A stretch of DNA of 7,905 bases from Halieaceae bacterium (GTDB lineage: Bacteria > Pseudomonadota > Gammaproteobacteria > Pseudomonadales > Halieaceae). How positions within the stretch are numbered: position 1 is the first letter of the stretch; each line of letters starts with the position of its first letter. Shown one piece after another: positions 5,923-7,905 of the stretch. The position numbers and the translations under genes were made by a program. The notes under the pieces are model-generated. The model was not told the origin of the DNA and made no database searches. It saw only the letters and a program-made list of their open reading frames with translations. The DNA lies in NCBI GenBank assembly GCA_018666295.1, contig JABIZW010000003.1, positions 1-7,905 of the forward strand, given 5' to 3'.

Positions 5923-7464
5923 ATGATTACGAACACACGTACCACTGGCTATTACCAAAGATGCAACTCATTACTCACGGCTGTTCTTGGCGCCTTACTG
6001 GTATTGTTCTCGAACACATCGATTGCAACCACTGACGAGCAGAGTGCGCGGGAAGGCTCAAAACCCAATATCGTAATCTTGTACACCGACGACATGGGCT
6101 GGGGTGACCTCGGCGTCTTCGGACACCCTTATATTCGCACGCCCTCCATCGACCGCCTCGCCAAGGAAGGTCAGCAGTGGACCGACTTCTATGTCCCCGC
6201 CCCTGTCTGCTCGCCTAGTCGTGCGGCCCTGCTGACCGGAAGGCACCCAGTGCGAACAGGACTTTATGGTGTAGGAACTCCCGTGATGTTCCCCGGCGAC
6301 ACTCGCGGCATTGGGCACGCCGAGGTCACACTGGCTGAAGCACTCAAAGACACGGGCTACCGTACGGGCATTTTAGGGAAGTGGCACTTGGGCGACGCAC
6401 CCGAATTTTTCCCGACACGCCACGGCTTTGATTACTGGTACGGGATTCCCTATTCCAACGACATGCAGTACGTTGGCAGGCCCAGCGTCGAGGACTTATT
6501 CAAGCTTCAACAAGAAGGTAAGAACGCGGAACTCAGAGCGATATTTGCCGACTTTCTAAAGTCTTTTGAGGCTCCTGATCACACCGATTACCAGGTCCCG
6601 TTGTGGCGTAGTGAGTGCACAAAGCACGGGTGCACCGACGAGTTACTTGAGCAGCCCACCGTGCAACCCACGCTGACTGCACGACTCACCAAAGAAGCCA
6701 TTCGCTTTATAACGAAACAGGCCGACCAGCCATTTTTTCTTTACCTCCCTTACACCATGCCGCACTTGCCTATTTTTGCTGACGAGGCGTTTCAAGGCAA
6801 AAGTCTTGCGGGACCTTACGGAGACACCATTGAAGAAATTGACTGGAGTGTGGGTCAAATCATTAACGCGCTTGAAACGGCGGGGATTGATGACAATACG
6901 CTGGTTTTTTTCTCAAGTGACAACGGCCCCTGGCAATCAGCAAGCACCCAATTTTCCGGTAGCGCCGGTCCTTTCAAAGGTTCCAAACAGGAGGTTTACG
7001 AAGGCGGCGTCAGAGTCCCGACCGTATTCTGGTGGCCGGGAAAAGTAACTCCAAAAATAACCTCAGAGCTGGGTAGTGTGCTGGACCTCTACCCGACCAT
7101 TGCCGCGATTACGGGTATTGATGCTTCAACGGCCGACGACGGCTTTGACTTGACTGACTCACTGTTCACCGGTGGGGCTAGCCCGAGGAACGAGGTGGCG
7201 TTGTATCGCAAGGGCGAGCTGCGTGCTTACCGTAAAGGCGACTACAAACTTCACTTGTTTGATCGTGCTCAAGGGGGAAGCCCCCTCGAGACGCCCCAAC
7301 TCTACAACCTAAAGCGGGACGTGGCTGAGCGGGAGAACATTGCAGTCAAGCACCCTGAAATTGTCGCAGACTTACAGCAGGCCGTGAGAATTCACAGGTC
7401 GGCCATGATACGGAAACCACCACTTTTTGATCAGCGATTTTTGGATTTATCCAACGATGAATAA
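5923..7464 (+). CDS. exported type I (FGly) sulfatase, arylsulfatase A-like
   Basis: Predicted periplasmic or secreted sulfate-ester hydrolase, 513 residues. The ATG at 5923 has TGAGG seven bases upstream. A signal peptide follows: a long N-region, hydrophobic LLTAVLGALLVLF (17-29) and likely cleavage near SIATTDEQ. Catalytic marks: metal-binding DD in YTDDMGWGD (D56, D57); CSPSR (96-100), whose Cys96 (codon 6208-6210) would be oxidised to formylglycine; GKWHLG (K153, H155); MPHLP (H281); SSDNGPW (D333, N334); and the substrate-side lysine in FKGSK (K352). A segment at about 186-242 with two close cysteines (C232, C237) looks like an insertion. No sulfatase-maturing enzyme is in the window. 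Substrates of marine relatives are often sulfated polysaccharides, but the substrate here is unknown. The Rid-family gene follows after 103 bp. Confidence 0.92.
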   Translation: MITNTRTTGYYQRCNSLLTAVLGALLVLFSNTSIATTDEQSAREGSKPNIVILYTDDMGWGDLGVFGHPYIRTPSIDRLAKEGQQWTDFYVPAPVCSPSRAALLTGRHPVRTGLYGVGTPVMFPGDTRGIGHAEVTLAEALKDTGYRTGILGKWHLGDAPEFFPTRHGFDYWYGIPYSNDMQYVGRPSVEDLFKLQQEGKNAELRAIFADFLKSFEAPDHTDYQVPLWRSECTKHGCTDELLEQPTVQPTLTARLTKEAIRFITKQADQPFFLYLPYTMPHLPIFADEAFQGKSLAGPYGDTIEEIDWSVGQIINALETAGIDDNTLVFFSSDNGPWQSASTQFSGSAGPFKGSKQEVYEGGVRVPTVFWWPGKVTPKITSELGSVLDLYPTIAAITGIDASTADDGFDLTDSLFTGGASPRNEVALYRKGELRAYRKGDYKLHLFDRAQGGSPLETPQLYNLKRDVAERENIAVKHPEIVADLQQAVRIHRSAMIRKPPLFDQRFLDLSNDE

Positions 7465-7478
7465 ATGCGCTTTTCACA

Positions 7479-7491
7479 GCCAAGCATTGGC
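7479..7491 (+). terminator. short hairpin after the sulfatase gene, possible weak terminator
   Basis: GCCAA (7479-7483), loop GCA, TTGGC (7487-7491), followed by the A/T-rich ATTAAATTAAAT rather than a T run. The 5-bp stem is short, and its right arm overlaps the -35 box of the promoter candidate, so a terminator role is uncertain. Confidence 0.25.
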
Positions 7492-7514
7492 ATTAAATTA
7501 AATCAATGTTTAAG
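7487..7514 (+). promoter_or_regulatory. candidate sigma70-type promoter for the Rid-family gene
   Basis: TTGGCA (7487-7492, one mismatch to TTGACA), a 16-bp A/T-rich spacer and TTTAAG (7509-7514, four of six matches to TATAAT), about 55 bases before the ATG at 7568. It suggests the gene can be transcribed independently of the sulfatase. Assigned by eye. Confidence 0.35.
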
Positions 7515-7567
7515 ACAAGGCGGCAAGCAAGCACTTAATAACGAAAAGAGCGCCAACGGAGGGACAC

Positions 7568-7905
7568 ATGGCACTGGATAAAAAACTTCTTAGGAACGGA
7601 CCTTACGCCGACTTTTTCAGTCAAGGTGTTCAAGTGGGAAACACGCTACACATGGCGGGCCAAGTGGGGACAGACGCCACGGGGCAGGCACCTGAAAGTT
7701 TAGTTGAACAAATGAAGCTTGCGTATCAGCAGATTGGTTCGGTTCTCCAAGCCTTTGACTGCACCATGGACCACATCGTCGAAGAAACCTGGTTTGTGAC
7801 CGACATGCATGAGTGTATGTCACAAGTCTCAGAGCTCTTTGCAGCGCGACAGGCCATTTACGGCAAGCCGCCAGAAGTTGCTCAAACATTAGTTCAAGTG
7901 GTGGC
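7568..7905 (+). CDS. Rid (YjgF/YER057c/UK114) family protein, N-terminal 112 codons
   Basis: The start is the ATG at 7568 with a strong GGAGG five bases upstream (7558-7562); the frame stays open to the right edge, so the C-terminus is missing. The translation shows the Rid pattern: GNTLHMAGQVGTDATG (24-39), LVEQMKLAYQQIGSVLQAF (45-63), a vyltD-like strand ETWFVTDMHEC (73-83), FAARQAIYG (91-99) and the start of the last strand, AQTLVQVV (105-112). RidA trimers hydrolyse reactive enamine/imine intermediates using an arginine in the PAR(S/T) motif. Here the aligned residue is Gln106, so the classical deaminase activity is doubtful and another Rid subfamily is more likely. It could be cotranscribed with the sulfatase, but a promoter candidate lies between them. 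Confidence 0.85.
   Translation, partial: MALDKKLLRNGPYADFFSQGVQVGNTLHMAGQVGTDATGQAPESLVEQMKLAYQQIGSVLQAFDCTMDHIVEETWFVTDMHECMSQVSELFAARQAIYGKPPEVAQTLVQVV

Noticed and set aside
7617..7889. 90-codon minus-strand open frame at the right end
   Set aside because: It is the shadow of the Rid-family gene, whose frame has a strong GGAGG and matches the family throughout.

Overview
The window reads as an ordinary chromosomal stretch of a Gram-negative, probably marine, gammaproteobacterium. This is inferred from three things: roughly even base composition, exported proteins with Sec signal peptides (an amidohydrolase and a sulfatase), and family variants typical of that group. Genus and species cannot be read from it. 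All coding regions have the same look and I see no IS element, CRISPR array, tRNA, rRNA, integrase or phage gene.

Layout: (1) bases 1-278, the 3' end of a cupin protein, followed by a small hairpin. (2) 357-2090 (+), a secreted YtcJ-like amidohydrolase with an operator-like dyad just before its ribosome-binding site. (3) 2098-3159 (-), a patatin-like phospholipase that converges on the amidohydrolase with a 7-bp gap and starts at GTG. (4) 3294-4463 (+), a membrane M48 (Ste24-like) zinc protease, divergent from the phospholipase. (5) 4481-4777 (-), a 98-residue ABM-domain monooxygenase. (6) a 325-bp gap, 4778-5102, with no convincing gene. (7) 5103-5783 (+), a CvfB/YitL-type S1 RNA-binding protein that lacks the family's first S1 domain. 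(8) 5923-7464 (+), an exported FGly-type sulfatase with a long hairpin in its leader. (9) 7568-7905 (+), the first 112 codons of a Rid (YjgF/UK114) family protein, cut by the window end.

The genes do not form one pathway. Orientation alternates (+ + - + - + + +), spacing suggests mostly single-gene units, and only the sulfatase and Rid genes could share a transcript, although a separate promoter candidate lies between them. I found no clear new multi-gene system. The points most worth a second look are the shortened S1 protein with its weak GTG start and odd upstream region, the Rid protein with Gln where the catalytic Arg of RidA is expected, the extra cysteine-bearing segment in the sulfatase, and the dyads before the amidohydrolase and sulfatase genes.
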